The notes under the pieces were generated by a model. That model had not been told where the DNA came from. It did not search any database and saw only the letters and a program-made list of their open reading frames with translations. Shown here in pieces: positions 43,238 to 51,240 of a DNA stretch of 64,000 nt. The first letter of the stretch is position 1. Each line of letters begins with the position of its first letter. Location of the stretch: positions 1-64,000 of the forward strand of contig JAGWXD010000012.1 in assembly GCA_018970085.1 (NCBI GenBank), written 5' to 3'. The DNA is from Cyanobacteria bacterium REEB459. Its GTDB lineage: Bacteria > Cyanobacteriota > Cyanobacteriia > Phormidesmidales > Phormidesmidaceae. Both the position numbers and the translations under genes were made by a program.

Positions 43238-43274
43238 GGGGGTGAGGGGGTGAGGGGGTGAGGGGGTGAGGGGG
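43219..43274 (+). repeat. Seven perfect tandem copies of TGAGGGGG (G-quadruplex-prone)
   Basis: The octamer TGAGGGGG is repeated seven times without error from 43219 to 43274, then TGA. Because eight is not a multiple of three, TGA occurs in all three plus-strand frames within three units, so copy-number changes cannot extend the upstream protein. The G5 runs separated by TGA fit a G-quadruplex motif on the coding strand and RNA. The 64 bases beyond contain another low-complexity stretch (TACTCCCGTACTCTCGTACTT at about 43299-43319). Confidence 0.85.
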
Positions 43275-43338
43275 TGACCGAAGATACCATGTCTGCCTAC
43301 TCCCGTACTCTCGTACTTCGCTACTCCCCTTCCCTCCC

Positions 43339-43932
43339 ATGACCTACACCACCGAACAACTACTGGATTTTCTAGATCAGGAACTGCGGGCCAGCTGGCA
43401 GGGGGAGCGGTTACTGCTGTCCTCCGACCAGCGGCTGGATCATCCCGCGATCGCCAAAGCCATTGGTGCGGACAAACTCAGTAAGGTGTTTGCGATTCAA
43501 GACTTTCGCGCCCAGATCCACGCCTACCAGCGGCAACACGGCGTATCGGGACTGGTGTGGCATACCTGTGAGTTTCAGGGTCAGAGTCTACGGGTACCGG
43601 AGTGCCATCCCCAGTTGACGGCAATTCCATCGGATAAGCTGATCCTGACGGCGGCCAGATCGGCTATTCTCGATTTCTGGTGGCAGGCTATCCCGGACCT
43701 CCGCCTCTGGCAGGCAGGGGGTACCGCCGCTCCCCAACCCCTTACCCCGGCCCAAGTAGAGGACCTGGTGGCCCAGAGCGAGTGGGCAGAACTAGCCGCT
43801 ACCCGCAGCGAACTTTACCTCGGCCTCTGTTGGGGAGACCCAAAGGAGTGCCACTGCGATTGGGCTCGCCCCGCCTCGGGCTGTGAGAGAATTATTGCGA
43901 CGCGAGGTGAACCGAGCGGCATCAAGGTATAG
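43339..43932 (+). CDS. Conserved hypothetical soluble protein
   Basis: This 197-residue protein has no signal peptide or membrane span. It has an N-terminal helical part (EQLLDFLDQELRASWQGERLLLSS), a central region with WHTCEFQGQSLRVPE, and a cysteine-containing C-terminus (WGDPKECHCDWARPASGCERI) that could bind a metal. I do not recognise a domain. It is about 70 bp upstream of the ccmK-like gene on the same strand, so it may share its transcription unit. Confidence 0.7.
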   Translation: MTYTTEQLLDFLDQELRASWQGERLLLSSDQRLDHPAIAKAIGADKLSKVFAIQDFRAQIHAYQRQHGVSGLVWHTCEFQGQSLRVPECHPQLTAIPSDKLILTAARSAILDFWWQAIPDLRLWQAGGTAAPQPLTPAQVEDLVAQSEWAELAATRSELYLGLCWGDPKECHCDWARPASGCERIIATRGEPSGIKV

Positions 43933-44000
43933 TTTGAAGGAAACTAATTCACCCCCTACTGGTTTAGGAAATCTGTTTAGGAAGATGCGGGAGCGTTGCT

Positions 44001-44312
44001 ATGACCATGGCTGTTGGTGTGATTGAAACCCAAACCTTTCCAGCGGTGCTGGCCGCCGCCGATGCTATGGTCAAGGCCGGGCGCGTCACCCTGACCAAGT
44101 ATGACCGATCCGAAAGTGGCCGCCAATTTGTGGCGGTGCGGGGCCTAGTAGCGGAGGTGAGGTTAGCGATGGAAGCGGGTCTAGCAGCGGCCAAAGCTTG
44201 CCCTGGCTATGCCGAGGTGATGACCCACGTGATCATCCCCAATCCCCAGGAAAACGTGGACGCGGTGCTGCCCATCGAGTTTACCCCCGAGTCCGAACCC
44301 TTTCGGGTTTAG
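44001..44312 (+). CDS. Carboxysome shell protein, BMC-H domain, CcmK3-like
   Basis: This 103-residue single BMC domain has the CcmK hallmarks VGVIET, FPAVLAAADAMVKAGRVTL and IIPNPQENVDAVLPIEF. The pore loop, KIGSG in CcmK1/2, reads RSESG here (residues 36-40). The NPQENVDAVLP C-terminus and the AVRGLVAEVRLAM helix resemble CcmK3 more than CcmK1/2/4. CcmK3 proteins form mixed hexamers with CcmK4 in other species, but no ccmK4 is adjacent. The gene lies 30 bp upstream of ureC, same strand. GGGAG lies about 11 bases before the ATG. Subtype is tentative. Confidence 0.9.
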   Translation: MTMAVGVIETQTFPAVLAAADAMVKAGRVTLTKYDRSESGRQFVAVRGLVAEVRLAMEAGLAAAKACPGYAEVMTHVIIPNPQENVDAVLPIEFTPESEPFRV

Positions 44313-44342
44313 TTTTACCCCTACCCTACCCCGGAGTCTGCC

Positions 44343-46052
44343 ATGAGCTACCGTATGGATCGCCGTGCCTACGCTGAGACCTATGGCCCCACGGTGGGCG
44401 ATCGCCTGCGGCTGGCGGACACAGAGCTAATCATTGAGGTAGAGCAGGACTTTACCACCTACGGTGACGAGGTCAAGTTTGGCGGTGGCAAGGTGATTCG
44501 CGACGGCATGGGTCAGTCCCCCATTGGCCGGGCTGGGGGAGCGGTGGACCTGGTGATCACCAACGCTCTGATTTTGGACTGGTGGGGCATTGTCAAGGCG
44601 GACATTGGCATTAAGGATGGCCGTATCCAGGCCATCGGTAAGGCTGGTAACCCCTACATTCAAGATCGGGTGGATATTATCATTGGCCCCGGCACCGAGG
44701 TGCTGGCGGGGGAGGGCATGATTGCCACCGCCGGCGGCATTGATACCCACATCCACTTTATTTGCCCCCAGCAGATCGAAACGGCGATCGCCTCCGGGGT
44801 GACCACCCTGATCGGTGGCGGCACCGGCCCCGCCACCGGCACCAATGCCACCACCTGCACCCCCGGCGCCTGGTACCTGGCTCGCATGCTGCAAGCCGCC
44901 GATGCCTTTCCCATGAATCTGGGGTTTCTCGGCAAGGGCAACAGTGCCCAGCCCCAGGCCCTGGCGGAGCAGATTGAGGCGGGGGCCATGGGCCTGAAGC
45001 TGCACGAAGACTGGGGCACCACCCCCGCCACCATCGACACCTGCCTGGGGGTGGCCGATCGCTACGATGTGCAGGTGGCCATCCACACCGATACCCTCAA
45101 CGAGGCGGGCTTTGTCGAAGACACCATCGCCGCCTTCAAGAATCGGGTGATCCACACCTACCATACGGAGGGCGCCGGGGGCGGCCATGCCCCGGACATT
45201 ATCAAGGTCTGTGGCGAGGCCAATGTGCTGCCCTCCTCCACCAACCCCACCCGGCCCTACACCCGCAACACCCTGGACGAACACCTGGACATGCTGATGG
45301 TGTGCCATCACCTCAGCCCTAGCATTCCGGAGGACATTGCCTTCGCCGAGTCCCGCATTCGCCGGGAAACCATCGCCGCCGAAGATATCCTCCACGACCT
45401 GGGGGCCTTCAGCATGATTGCCTCCGACTCCCAGGCCATGGGCCGGGTGGGGGAGGTGATTATCCGCACCTGGCAGACTGCCCACAAGATGAAGGTGCAG
45501 CGCGGTCCCCTAGCGGAGGACTCCAGCCGCAACGATAACTTCCGGGCCAAGCGCTACGTGGCCAAGTACACCATCAACCCCGCCCTCACCCACGGCATTG
45601 CCCACCAGGTGGGCTCCATCGAACTGGGTAAGCTGGCGGATATCTGTCTCTGGAAGCCCGCCTTCTTTGGGGTGAAACCCGAGGTGGTGGTGAAGGGCGG
45701 GGCGATCGCCTGGGCCCAAATGGGGGACCCCAACGCCAGCATCCCCACCCCCCAGCCGGTACACATGCGGCCCATGTTTGGCAGCTTTGGCGGGGCGATC
45801 GCCCCCACCTCCCTCACCTTCATCTCCCAGGCGGCCCTGGCGGCAGACATCCCTGGCCAGTTGGGTCTGGCTACCCCAGCGGTGGCGGCAACCAACTGCC
45901 GTAACCTCACCAAGGCGGACATGAAGCTCAATGCCTACCAGCCCCACATGGAGGTCAACCCCGAAACCTACGAGGTGCGCGCCGACGGCGAGCTGCTCAC
46001 CTGCGAACCGGCGGAGGTACTACCCATGGCCCAGCGGTATTTTCTGTTTTAG
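44343..46052 (+). CDS. ureC: Urease subunit alpha
   Basis: UreC holds the di-nickel centre that hydrolyses urea to ammonia and carbamate/CO2. The 569-residue protein has all nickel ligands: His136 and His138 ([10 protein letters not shown]), the carbamylated Lys219 (GLKLHEDWG), His248, His274 and Asp362 (SDSQAMGR), plus the flap region with His322. ureA, ureB and accessory genes are not adjacent, which is common where cyanobacterial urease genes are dispersed. It starts 30 bp after the ccmK-like stop and may be co-transcribed with it. Confidence 0.98.
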   Translation: MSYRMDRRAYAETYGPTVGDRLRLADTELIIEVEQDFTTYGDEVKFGGGKVIRDGMGQSPIGRAGGAVDLVITNALILDWWGIVKADIGIKDGRIQAIGKAGNPYIQDRVDIIIGPGTEVLAGEGMIATAGGIDTHIHFICPQQIETAIASGVTTLIGGGTGPATGTNATTCTPGAWYLARMLQAADAFPMNLGFLGKGNSAQPQALAEQIEAGAMGLKLHEDWGTTPATIDTCLGVADRYDVQVAIHTDTLNEAGFVEDTIAAFKNRVIHTYHTEGAGGGHAPDIIKVCGEANVLPSSTNPTRPYTRNTLDEHLDMLMVCHHLSPSIPEDIAFAESRIRRETIAAEDILHDLGAFSMIASDSQAMGRVGEVIIRTWQTAHKMKVQRGPLAEDSSRNDNFRAKRYVAKYTINPALTHGIAHQVGSIELGKLADICLWKPAFFGVKPEVVVKGGAIAWAQMGDPNASIPTPQPVHMRPMFGSFGGAIAPTSLTFISQAALAADIPGQLGLATPAVAATNCRNLTKADMKLNAYQPHMEVNPETYEVRADGELLTCEPAEVLPMAQRYFLF

Positions 46053-46236
46053 GGGTGGGGCAGGTAGTGAGCACCCCAGCAAGGCTTTGATTTCGGCAAA
46101 GGACAGGGTAACGGCTGGTTGATTACGGCTTTGAGATGGGCAAAAAACTGGTCCACCTTTGGAGTCAGGGGTTCTCGGAAGTCTTCAATGCCGTCATGAA
46201 TGGGAATTTTACGGCTACCTAGGAAATAAGATACAT

Positions 46237-46284
46237 TTGATTCTCCTATGATGCCTTAAACTCCCAGAGCTGTCGCCTTTGGGC
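46237..46284 (+). repeat. 48-bp direct repeat, copy A
   Basis: This copy matches 48364-48411 at 44 of 48 positions (both begin TGATTCTCCTATGATGCCT). A second short similarity (TCAAG.ATCCGT) follows each copy at different distances. The whole 46053-46402 gap is otherwise non-coding. On the minus strand around 46075-46210 two frames hint at a decayed gene, too weak to call. The repeat probably marks the former upstream region of Uma2-type genes. Confidence 0.7.
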
Positions 46285-46402
46285 CCTGGGGACAGGACTG
46301 AAACCGGTAGGGGGAAACTCCACTGGTGATGATCTAGGGCGGGCAATTGATCAAGCATCCGTTAAAGTAAAGGAACCTCCCGCAACCCAGGGGTGATACG
46401 CC

Positions 46403-46714
46403 ATGACCATCACCAGCCACCAACGGATGACCCTTGCCAACTATCTCCGCGATGACGATGGCACCGAAACTCCTGTGGTTTCCCCAGGGCAGGAAAACTA
46501 TAACCAGGATTACCTGGCCAAGTATGAAGAGTACCTAGCCAGGGCCATTCCCGAATATTGGATTATTGACCCGGTGCGATCGCAGGTAAGGGTTTGCTGC
46601 CTGGAGGATAACCACTACCAGCAAACCACCTATGGGGGTCCCGATCGGATTATCTCCGTGAGCTTTCCGGAGTTCAGCCTGACGGCTGCTGAAATCCTAC
46701 AGGCTGGCCGGTAG
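46403..46714 (+). pseudogene. Uma2-family (DUF820) endonuclease-like gene with internal deletion
   Basis: The 103-residue ORF starts with the Uma2 N-terminus (MTLANYLRDDDGTETP) and then jumps directly to the family C-terminal half: VVSPGQENYNQDY, RAIPEYWIIDP, and FPEFSLTAAEILQAG. In intact Uma2 proteins (about 190-200 residues) some 85-95 residues lie between these parts, including the first catalytic acidic residues of the PD-(D/E)XK fold. The frame is kept across the junction. It is therefore an in-frame deletion derivative, almost certainly without nuclease activity, though it may still be translated. Confidence 0.75.
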
Positions 46715-46720
46715 TCGGTT

Positions 46721-48100
46721 GTGGGAGGAGGGCGGCGGCGGTTCATTCAGGGGGGGCAGGGGCTGCTGGCGGCTTTGATATTGGGTCAGGCCTGCCGCCC
46801 CCAGCGCAGTGGAGCGACCGATCGCCCCGGGGTTTTGGTGATCGGGGCGGGGCTGGCGGGGTTGGCGGCGGCCCACAGCCTGGCCCGGGCAAATTACCCG
46901 GTGGTGGTGCTAGAGGCCCGCGATCGCCTGGGGGGCCGCACCTGGACCAGCACCCACTGGCCCGACCTACCCCTGGACATGGGGGCCTCCTGGATCCATG
47001 GTTTGCGGGGCAACCCCCTGACCGCCCTGGCTCGGTCAGGGGCGGTGGACCTGGTCACCACCGACTACGACAACGACCTGATCTACGGTCCCTCCGGTCA
47101 ACCCCTGGAGGCCCAGGAGTTAGCCCACCTGGCCAGACTGGGCGATCGCATCACCACCGCCCTGGTCGCCGCCCAAGGACGGGACCCCGATCAATCGGTG
47201 CGGGCAGTGGTGCAGGCGGCTCTGGACTGGGCTGCCCTCCCCCTGGCGGATCAACAACGGGTCGATTTTCTACTGAACAGTACCCTGGAGCAGGAGTACG
47301 GCGGTAGTGTGAGCCAGCTTTCCGCCCACTGGTACGACGATGGGGAGGCCTTCCCAGGCCCGGATGCCCTACTGCGCGGCGGGTACCAGGGGCTGGTCAG
47401 GGTTCTGGCCGAGGGCCTGGATATCCGACTCCAGCAGGGGGTACAGGCGGTGGATTGGTCGGGTCGGGAGGTGGTGGTGACCACGAACCAGGCCACCTAC
47501 CGGGCGGAACGGGTGGTGGTGAGCCTACCCCTGGGGGTGCTAAAAAGTGGCGCGGTGGAGTTTAGTCCCCCCCTGCCTGAGGTCAAAACCACCGCCATCG
47601 CCCGCCTGGGCATGGGGATGTTAAACAAATGCTACCTGCGGTTCCCCAGGGTTTTCTGGCCCGACACCGTGGACTGGCTGGAGCAGATTTCCTCCCCCCC
47701 GGGCCGGTGGACTGAGTGGGTAAGCCTGGTGCCCTCCCTGGGTCAGCCCGTCCTACTGGGGTTCAATGCCGCCGACCAGGGTCGGGAGATGGAGACCTGG
47801 AGCGATGGGGCGATCGTTGCCAGTGCGATGGCCATCCTGCAACGGCTGTTTGGAGCCCAAATTCCTGAGCCCCTGGACTATCAAATTAGCCGCTGGCAGA
47901 GCGATCGCTACGCCCTGGGGGCCTACTCCTTTAATGCCCTGGGCAGTACTCCAGCCATGCGAGACCATCTGGCCCAGGGGCTGGCCGGTAGGCTATTTTT
48001 TGCTGGGGAGGCCACCAGCCGCCAGTACTTTGGCACCGCCCACGGCGCCTACCTATCGGGCCTGGCGGTGGCCCAGCAGATCCGCCAGGGCTATCGGTGA
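46721..48100 (+). CDS. FAD-dependent flavin amine oxidase, possible Tat substrate
   Basis: This 459-residue flavin amine oxidase has the dinucleotide-binding motif VIGAGLAGLAAAHSLA, the LEARDRLGGRTWT loop, the MGASWIHG substrate-region motif, and the C-terminal FAD motif LFFAGEATSRQYFGTAHGAYLSG. The N-terminus (GGGRRRFIQGGQGLLAALILG) resembles a twin-arginine signal followed by a cysteine (QAC), suggesting export, possibly as a lipoprotein. The start is GTG (46721), six bases after the Uma2 remnant stop. Substrates could be polyamines, aromatic amines or L-amino acids; undetermined. It sits between two 48-bp direct repeats. Confidence 0.88.
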   Translation: MGGGRRRFIQGGQGLLAALILGQACRPQRSGATDRPGVLVIGAGLAGLAAAHSLARANYPVVVLEARDRLGGRTWTSTHWPDLPLDMGASWIHGLRGNPLTALARSGAVDLVTTDYDNDLIYGPSGQPLEAQELAHLARLGDRITTALVAAQGRDPDQSVRAVVQAALDWAALPLADQQRVDFLLNSTLEQEYGGSVSQLSAHWYDDGEAFPGPDALLRGGYQGLVRVLAEGLDIRLQQGVQAVDWSGREVVVTTNQATYRAERVVVSLPLGVLKSGAVEFSPPLPEVKTTAIARLGMGMLNKCYLRFPRVFWPDTVDWLEQISSPPGRWTEWVSLVPSLGQPVLLGFNAADQGREMETWSDGAIVASAMAILQRLFGAQIPEPLDYQISRWQSDRYALGAYSFNALGSTPAMRDHLAQGLAGRLFFAGEATSRQYFGTAHGAYLSGLAVAQQIRQGYR

Positions 48101-48188
48101 ACCGCCTGACTCAGGGTGAGAAAGCTACACCTGCCTGGGACAAAATCCCCTCTAAACTAGAGCTACTGTCCCTAAAGTCAGTCTACCT

Positions 48189-48377
48189 GTGACCGGACTC
48201 CCCGCTCCAGACCCTACCCCGATCCCTAAGGCAGATCTGCGTCGCCACTTGATCAGGCAACGGCAGCAGCTTTCGAGCCAGGTGTGGCGGCAAAACAGTG
48301 GCTTATTTGGCTGTTGGTCATCTGCCATAATCAAGTTCCTACGCCAGAGCTATGCTCTACCGATGATTCTCCTATGA
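48189..48377 (+). pseudogene. Truncated 5-formyltetrahydrofolate cyclo-ligase-like fragment
   Basis: A GTG-started ORF of 62 codons opens with a segment like the N-terminus of 5-FCL (KADLRRHLIRQRQQLSSQVW; family members read like KxxLRxxLLxxRxxLSxExW). After about residue 40 the resemblance ends and the frame enters unrelated sequence and then the 48-bp repeat at 48364. A full gene would encode about 180-200 residues. The break coincides closely with the repeat, so loss of the rest of the gene probably accompanied the repeat-associated rearrangement. Confidence 0.5.
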
Positions 48378-48411
48378 TGCCTCAAACTCCCAGGGTTGTC
48401 GCCTTTAGGCC
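48364..48411 (+). repeat. 48-bp direct repeat, copy B
   Basis: Direct repeat of 46237-46284 with four mismatches, 2,127 bp apart. It lies at the end of the 5-FCL fragment. The following 210 bases, up to the DODA start at 48622, hold no recognisable gene. Confidence 0.7.
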
Positions 48412-48621
48412 GGCGATCGCCTGGAGTGGGCCAGGGCTCAAGTATCCGTCAAGGGATTAGTTGATAGGGGCTTAGTCAACTGGCTGCGGCAAGCACCCTC
48501 AACATCTGATGTTTCTAGTAGCCACCGGTCTGGGGATGGGGGTACCCTAGGGCAGTCTGACTTTGGCAAAGGGCTGTAGCCAGAGCCCTGGCCCTCAATA
48601 TAGGCTTAACCCCCTGCAATC

Positions 48622-49440
48622 ATGAACAATCCCTCGGTGCCCCAGGATACTCTACAAATCCTTTATTTTTCCCACGGCGGTGGGCCCCTACCGATTTTTG
48701 CAGATGCTAGCCACCAGGCCATGGTGGAGTTTATGAGACGGCTACCGGCCCAACTGCATCAACCTCAGGCGGTGGTGGTCATCAGCGCCCATTGGGAAGC
48801 TCCGGTAGCCACGGTGCTAGGCCACCCCCATCCCCACCTACTCTACGACTACTATGGGTTTCCCGAGGCAGCCTATCGGCTGAGCTATCCCGTCCCTGGC
48901 CATCCTACCCTGGCCAACCAACTGGTTCAGGGGCTCACCCGTCGGGGTATACCCGCCCGCCTGGAGGTAGATCGGGGCCTGGATCACGGGGTATTTATCC
49001 CCCTGATGCTAATGTATCCAGAGGCCCAGATTCCGGTGGTGCAGGTGTCTCTCCTAGCCAGCCTCGACCCGGTTGCCCATCTTGCCCTGGGTCAGGCCCT
49101 GGGGGAACTAATGCCGAAACACACTCTGGTGTTGGGCTCTGGATTCTCCTTCCATAATCTGCAAGCCTTTTCATGGTCTGGGGAGAGGACGCCAGACCCG
49201 GCTAATGACGCCTTTCAAGATTGGTTGATTACCACAGTCTGTGACCCCTGCCTGGACCAACAGGAACGCCGACAGCGGCTAATTAACTGGACCCAGGCCC
49301 CATCGGCCCGCTATTGTCACCCCAGGGAAGAGCATCTGCTGCCCCTGCACCTTTGTGGGGCGATGGCTCGTCAGCCCGGGCGACTGGTATTTGATGACGC
49401 TATTCTGGGTAAACGGGGGGTTGCCTTTCTGTGGACCTAA
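48622..49440 (+). CDS. LigB-type extradiol dioxygenase (4,5-DOPA dioxygenase family)
   Basis: This 272-residue class III extradiol dioxygenase-like protein has metal-site histidines in the N-terminal SHGGGPL and SAHWEAPVA motifs, and DHGVFIPLMLMYPEAQIPVVQVS, typical of the DODA/YgiD family. Bacterial members cleave catechol derivatives, for example DOPA to betalamic acid, but physiological substrates are mostly unknown. Cytoplasmic; no signal. Directly follows the decayed region. Confidence 0.88.
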   Translation: MNNPSVPQDTLQILYFSHGGGPLPIFADASHQAMVEFMRRLPAQLHQPQAVVVISAHWEAPVATVLGHPHPHLLYDYYGFPEAAYRLSYPVPGHPTLANQLVQGLTRRGIPARLEVDRGLDHGVFIPLMLMYPEAQIPVVQVSLLASLDPVAHLALGQALGELMPKHTLVLGSGFSFHNLQAFSWSGERTPDPANDAFQDWLITTVCDPCLDQQERRQRLINWTQAPSARYCHPREEHLLPLHLCGAMARQPGRLVFDDAILGKRGVAFLWT

Positions 49441-49560
49441 CTCGGGACCCGGCTGACCAGAGGTGGGCGATCGCTTGGGCAGCCTGACAGCAGAACCCAA
49501 CCCAGCCCCCCTTGATTGGGTTATCGTTACCTAACATCAATCAGGTGATCAGCGTTATAG

Positions 49561-49608
49561 GATTGATTTAAGGGAGTTTTGTGTTGTCGGACACAGCATA
49601 AATCAATC
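49561..49608. promoter_or_regulatory. Nested 10-bp inverted repeat upstream of the SSADH gene
   Basis: GATTGATTTA (49561-49570) pairs perfectly with TAAATCAATC (49599-49608); inside, TGTGT (49580-49584) pairs with ACACA (49591-49595). The site is 90 bases before the SSADH start. Related TTGATTGGG and CATCAATCAGG copies occur just upstream (about 49510-49545). This looks like an operator or structured leader for the 2-oxoglutarate bypass genes; no known factor is recognised. Confidence 0.5.
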
Positions 49609-49697
49609 ACACCATCAGGTATGGTCATATACCTCGACCAGCAGTTTATGGGGTTGCGGGCATCGCGGACTATTCACCTATTGCAGGAGACTTCACC

Positions 49698-51089
49698 ATG
49701 GCTATTGCTAGCATTAATCCAGCCACCGGGATCACCCTACAGGTCTTTGATGAACTCAGCGATGCGGCCCTGGAGGATTGCCTGGCTCAAGCTGCCGCCA
49801 GGTTTGATCAGTATCGCCACACCAGTTTCGAGCAGCGGGCCCACTGGTTAACCCTGACCGCCGAGGTTCTGGAGGGCAATAAACAGCACTATGGTCAGTT
49901 AATCACTGCAGAAATGGGTAAACCCCTGGCAGCGGCGATCTCAGAGGTAGAGAAAAGCGCCTGGGTCTGCCGTTTCTATGCCGATCATGGAGCTGAGTTT
50001 TTAGCCCATCGGGCAGTTCTAACCGATGCCAGCCATAGCTTCGTTTGCTACCAGCCGCTGGGACCGATTTTAGCGGTCATGCCCTGGAACTTTCCCTTCT
50101 GGCAGGTCTTTCGGTTTGCCGCTCCAGCCCTGATGGCGGGCAACGTGGGCCTGCTCAAACACGCCTCCAATGTGCCCCAATGCGCCTTGGCCATTGAGGC
50201 GATTTTTGCCAACGCCGGGTTTCCCCCCGGGGTTTTTCAAACCCTCTTGATTGGTGCTGCTCGAGTAGCCAATGTAGTGGCGGATGATCGCATTAAGGCG
50301 GCCACCCTGACCGGCAGCGAGGCCGCCGGGGCGAGCCTGGCCGCCGCCTGTGGTCACCAGATTAAAAAAACGGTGCTGGAATTAGGTGGCACGGACCCCT
50401 TTATTGTCATGCCCAGCGCCGATTTAGAGGCGGCTGTCAGCAGTGCGGCTACGGCTCGTATGCTCAATAACGGCCAGTCCTGCATTGCCGCCAAGCGTTT
50501 TCTCATCCACGAAGCCATTGTTGAAGCATTTTTGCAGGGGCTAAAACATCAGTTGATGGCCCTGCAGGTAGGGGACCCCATGGTCGAAACCACCACCCTG
50601 GGGCCGCTGGCAACACCTCGAATTGTCAGGGATCTGGTGGACCAGGTGCAGGCCTGCTTGCACCTGGGAGCGATCGCCCTGCTAGGGGGTGATGTGCTTA
50701 GCTTTAAGGCCCAACTTCCCCCTGCCCTCCAGGGTGGCAACTGGTTTCCCCCCACCATCTTGACCCAGATTCCAGCCGGGACTCCCGCCGACCACGAGGA
50801 ATTTTTTGGTCCCGTGGCCCTGGTCTTTGCTGTTAAAGATCTAGACCAGGCAATTCAGATCGCTAATAGCACCCCCTTGGGGCTGGGGGCCAGTGGCTGG
50901 AGCCAGGACCCTGATGAACAACAACGCCTGACTCAGGAGTTGGACGCTGGAGCAGTCTTTATTAATAGCCTGGTTAAATCCGATCCCCGTTTGCCCTTTG
51001 GGGGAATCAAACGGTCAGGCTATGGGCGGGAGCTGGGTCAAGAAGGAATCCATGAATTCGTTAATATCAAAACTGTTTGGATTAAATAA
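49698..51089 (+). CDS. gabD: Succinate-semialdehyde dehydrogenase
   Basis: This 463-residue aldehyde dehydrogenase oxidises succinic semialdehyde to succinate. The catalytic residues are visible: Asn131 (MPWNFPF), Glu228 (LELGGTDPF) and Cys262 (NNGQSCIAAKRF). The opening AIASINPATG is typical of the SSADH group. It is followed, 151 bp downstream, by the thiamine-diphosphate enzyme that makes its substrate in cyanobacteria, the same pairing described in Synechococcus 7002. Cofactor preference (NAD or NADP) cannot be set from sequence alone. Confidence 0.93.
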   Translation: MAIASINPATGITLQVFDELSDAALEDCLAQAAARFDQYRHTSFEQRAHWLTLTAEVLEGNKQHYGQLITAEMGKPLAAAISEVEKSAWVCRFYADHGAEFLAHRAVLTDASHSFVCYQPLGPILAVMPWNFPFWQVFRFAAPALMAGNVGLLKHASNVPQCALAIEAIFANAGFPPGVFQTLLIGAARVANVVADDRIKAATLTGSEAAGASLAAACGHQIKKTVLELGGTDPFIVMPSADLEAAVSSAATARMLNNGQSCIAAKRFLIHEAIVEAFLQGLKHQLMALQVGDPMVETTTLGPLATPRIVRDLVDQVQACLHLGAIALLGGDVLSFKAQLPPALQGGNWFPPTILTQIPAGTPADHEEFFGPVALVFAVKDLDQAIQIANSTPLGLGASGWSQDPDEQQRLTQELDAGAVFINSLVKSDPRLPFGGIKRSGYGRELGQEGIHEFVNIKTVWIK

Positions 51090-51240
51090 ATCCATTCGGC
51101 GTCTGATTGATGTGTTATCCCTTGCCCCCTGAGAGTCTGGTCTTTTACACCAAGAGGGTCCCTTTTCCAGGTTTTTAACTATCCCCTCGATACCGCTGAT
51201 TAACGCTGATTTTATCCACGTTTTTCTATCTAATCCACCC

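Noticed and set aside
44427-45485. Long 352-codon ORF antisense to ureC
   Set aside because: It lies wholly within the conserved ureC gene on the opposite strand; its Gly/His-rich composition is an effect of urease codon use and it shows no domain.
46075-46230. Minus-strand sequence in two frames giving VTLSFAEIKALLG and a nearby helical segment, like a decayed conserved gene
   Set aside because: The similarity is to a short motif recalled from memory and needs a frameshift; too weak to annotate.
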